Shown here one piece after another: positions 40,105 through 41,238 of a stretch of 41,238 nt of DNA. A model generated the notes under the pieces. The model was not told the origin of the DNA. It made no database searches and saw nothing but the letters and a program-made list of their open reading frames with translations. The translations under genes and the position numbers were made by a program. Positions within the stretch are counted from its first letter, which is position 1. Each line of letters opens with the position of its first letter. Source of the stretch: AC-52 sp044870295 (GTDB taxonomy: Bacteria > Actinomycetota > UBA4738); the NCBI GenBank assembly GCA_044870295.1, contig JBIOYQ010000190.1, forward strand, positions 1-41,238. The letters are read 5' to 3'.

Positions 40105-41238
40105 ATGCCCAGACGGCCTCTCAGGCCACTGCTCGGCGTCCTCATTGCTCTCGTGGCACTTCCCTCAGCTGCTCGGGCGGCCGTCCCGCGCGAGTCGACC
40201 TTCCAGCTGGTCAACTGGCATGGGTTCCACATGAATGGGGCCAACAACCGCGTCAACCCTTCCGAGACGATCCTCGACCCTTCGAACGTCTCGCAGCTCA
40301 CCCTTCAATGGACAGTGGAGACCGACGGCGTGATCAATTCGCCTCCGGCGGTTGTTGATGGTGTGGTCTACGTCGGCTCGGGGTACGGCGTCGCCGCAAT
40401 CGACGCTGAGACGGGAACCCAGCTCTGGTCGGCCGATACGGCGAGGTACGTGGTGAACGCCGTGGAAGTCGTCCACGGGGTCGTGTACGCCGGCGACTAC
40501 GGATTTCGGGTCTACGCCTTCGACGCATCGACCGGTCATAAGCTCTGGACGTTCAATTCGAGAGGAGGCGGCGTCGCCACGCCGGCAGTCGTCGACGGTG
40601 TCGTGTACGTGCAAGGGGCCAAGAATCTCTATGCGCTGGACGCCACCACCGGTGACGAGCTGTGGCGTTTCACCGGCGGCTCGACCTCGGCCTACTGGGC
40701 CGCCACCACCGTGGCCCGAGGTGTCGTCTACGCCTCGGGAGGCGCCTACCTGTACGCGCTGGATGCTGGGACTGGAACGGAGCTCTGGCGAGCCTTCGGC
40801 GCATGGAGTGATGCAGCTGTGACCGTGGCCGGCGGGGTGGTCTACAGCACCAACTCGGGCGGACCATTCGCGGTCCGCGCGCTGGACGCGTCGACCGGGG
40901 AGGAGAAGTGGACGCACCTCCTCCAGGCGCCCGTGACCGCCCCTGCCGTCATCGATGGCGTCTTGTACGCCGCTGGCTACTTTTCGGGTCAGGTGGTCGC
41001 GCTCGATGCCGCGACCGGAGCGAACCTCTGGCGAACGAACGTTGGAACGGATTCGCGCGCAGCAGTGACGGTGACCAACGGTGTCGTCTATACGCGAGAC
41101 ATGGACTCGGTACGCGCCCAGGATGCCGGCAACGGGGCCACCCTCTGGAGTGCCCCAATCCAAACCTCTACTGCCGAGCCATCGTCCTCGCCCACGGTGG
41201 TGAACGGCGTCGTCTACGTGGGTTCCGGGTTCGACGGC
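40105..41238 (+). CDS. Secreted PQQ-type beta-propeller protein, 3' partial
   Basis: The open frame runs from ATG 40105 to the end of the window (378 codons, no stop). A signal peptide (PLLGVLIALVALPSAARA, about 8-25) precedes a WD-like pyrrolo-quinoline-quinone repeat domain. Blades of about 40 residues read A-V-V-D-G-V-V-Y-V-G-S ... Y-A-L-D-A-x-T-G-x-x-L-W. Good copies are VVDGVVYVGSGYGVAAIDAE, VVDGVVYVQGAKNLYALDAT and VIDGVLYAAGYFSGQVVALD; at least eight blades begin inside the window. Related proteins are PQQ-dependent dehydrogenases or structural BamB-like propellers. The active-site region of a dehydrogenase is not visible, so only the fold is claimed. The ribosome site AAAGGAG lies eight bases before the ATG. 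Confidence 0.85.
   Translation, partial: MPRRPLRPLLGVLIALVALPSAARAAVPRESTFQLVNWHGFHMNGANNRVNPSETILDPSNVSQLTLQWTVETDGVINSPPAVVDGVVYVGSGYGVAAIDAETGTQLWSADTARYVVNAVEVVHGVVYAGDYGFRVYAFDASTGHKLWTFNSRGGGVATPAVVDGVVYVQGAKNLYALDATTGDELWRFTGGSTSAYWAATTVARGVVYASGGAYLYALDAGTGTELWRAFGAWSDAAVTVAGGVVYSTNSGGPFAVRALDASTGEEKWTHLLQAPVTAPAVIDGVLYAAGYFSGQVVALDAATGANLWRTNVGTDSRAAVTVTNGVVYTRDMDSVRAQDAGNGATLWSAPIQTSTAEPSSSPTVVNGVVYVGSGFDG

Noticed and set aside
1..41238. tRNA, rRNA, CRISPR, insertion sequence or phage genes
   Set aside because: No cloverleaf-type T-loop motif, repeat-spacer pattern, transposase or phage protein was found in the gaps or frames; all intergenic stretches are below 300 bases.

Overview
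The window is very GC-rich and gene-dense. Many genes start with GTG, several overlap as ATGA, and at least five probable -10 boxes (TANNNT) lie 6 to 10 bases before a start codon, which suggests leaderless mRNAs. With zinc-ribbon/adenylate-cyclase/AAA/TPR giants, HelD, Ku, SpoIIE-STAS signalling and secreted repeat proteins, this fits a free-living, probably uncultured soil or sediment Actinomycetota. The class cannot be fixed from the sequence alone. No rRNA, tRNA, CRISPR array, phage gene or insertion sequence is visible, and no gene-free stretch exceeds 300 bases.

Layout. 1-4.1 kb: the 3' part of an AAA/LuxR regulator (frameshifted, 5' end outside the window), a ferredoxin-cyclase fusion and a small alpha/beta-barrel protein. 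4.1-9.2 kb (minus): SulP anion transporter, Cys-type arylsulfatase and the formylglycine-generating enzyme that activates such sulfatases, a coherent sulfate-ester cluster. 9.3-10.8 kb: a CaCA-type cation exchanger and a DUF202 protein, separated from SulP by a perfect 25-bp inverted repeat. 10.9-22.4 kb (minus): two cyclase/AAA/TPR regulators of about 1,150 residues, a TfoX-N protein behind a 59-residue membrane protein, a remnant of an ABC substrate-binding protein, a Tat-exported amidase and a CrtI/PYROXD2-like oxidoreductase.

22.4-27.1 kb: small accessory genes (DUF4352-like membrane protein, hemerythrin, secreted beta-helix protein, small membrane proteins, PhyH dioxygenase, coiled-coil protein, VOC protein). 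A perfect 19-bp-arm palindrome follows at 27145-27183 between convergent genes. 27.2-34.5 kb: nucleic-acid maintenance genes (HelD, RtcB, Ku) mixed with a YncE-like propeller, a cyclophilin and a 3-hydroxyisobutyrate-dehydrogenase-like enzyme. An undescribed 47-codon zinc-ribbon-like ORF precedes and overlaps rtcB.

34.5-41.2 kb: a secreted seven-repeat protein, then a translationally coupled trio (MASE1-PAS-SpoIIE-HATPase phosphatase/kinase, STAS anti-anti-sigma factor, CDGSH/Fer4_19/CDGSH iron-sulfur protein), a tandem VOC protein and a truncated secreted PQQ-type propeller.

Recurring themes are signalling through cyclase and partner-switch modules, three-cysteine Fe-S domains attached to or coupled with signalling proteins, and stress or repair functions. 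The strongest candidates for something new are the ferredoxin-cyclase fusion with altered catalytic residues, the SpoIIE/STAS/CDGSH operon in which one CDGSH site has Glu for His, and the leaderless zinc-ribbon ORF coupled to rtcB.
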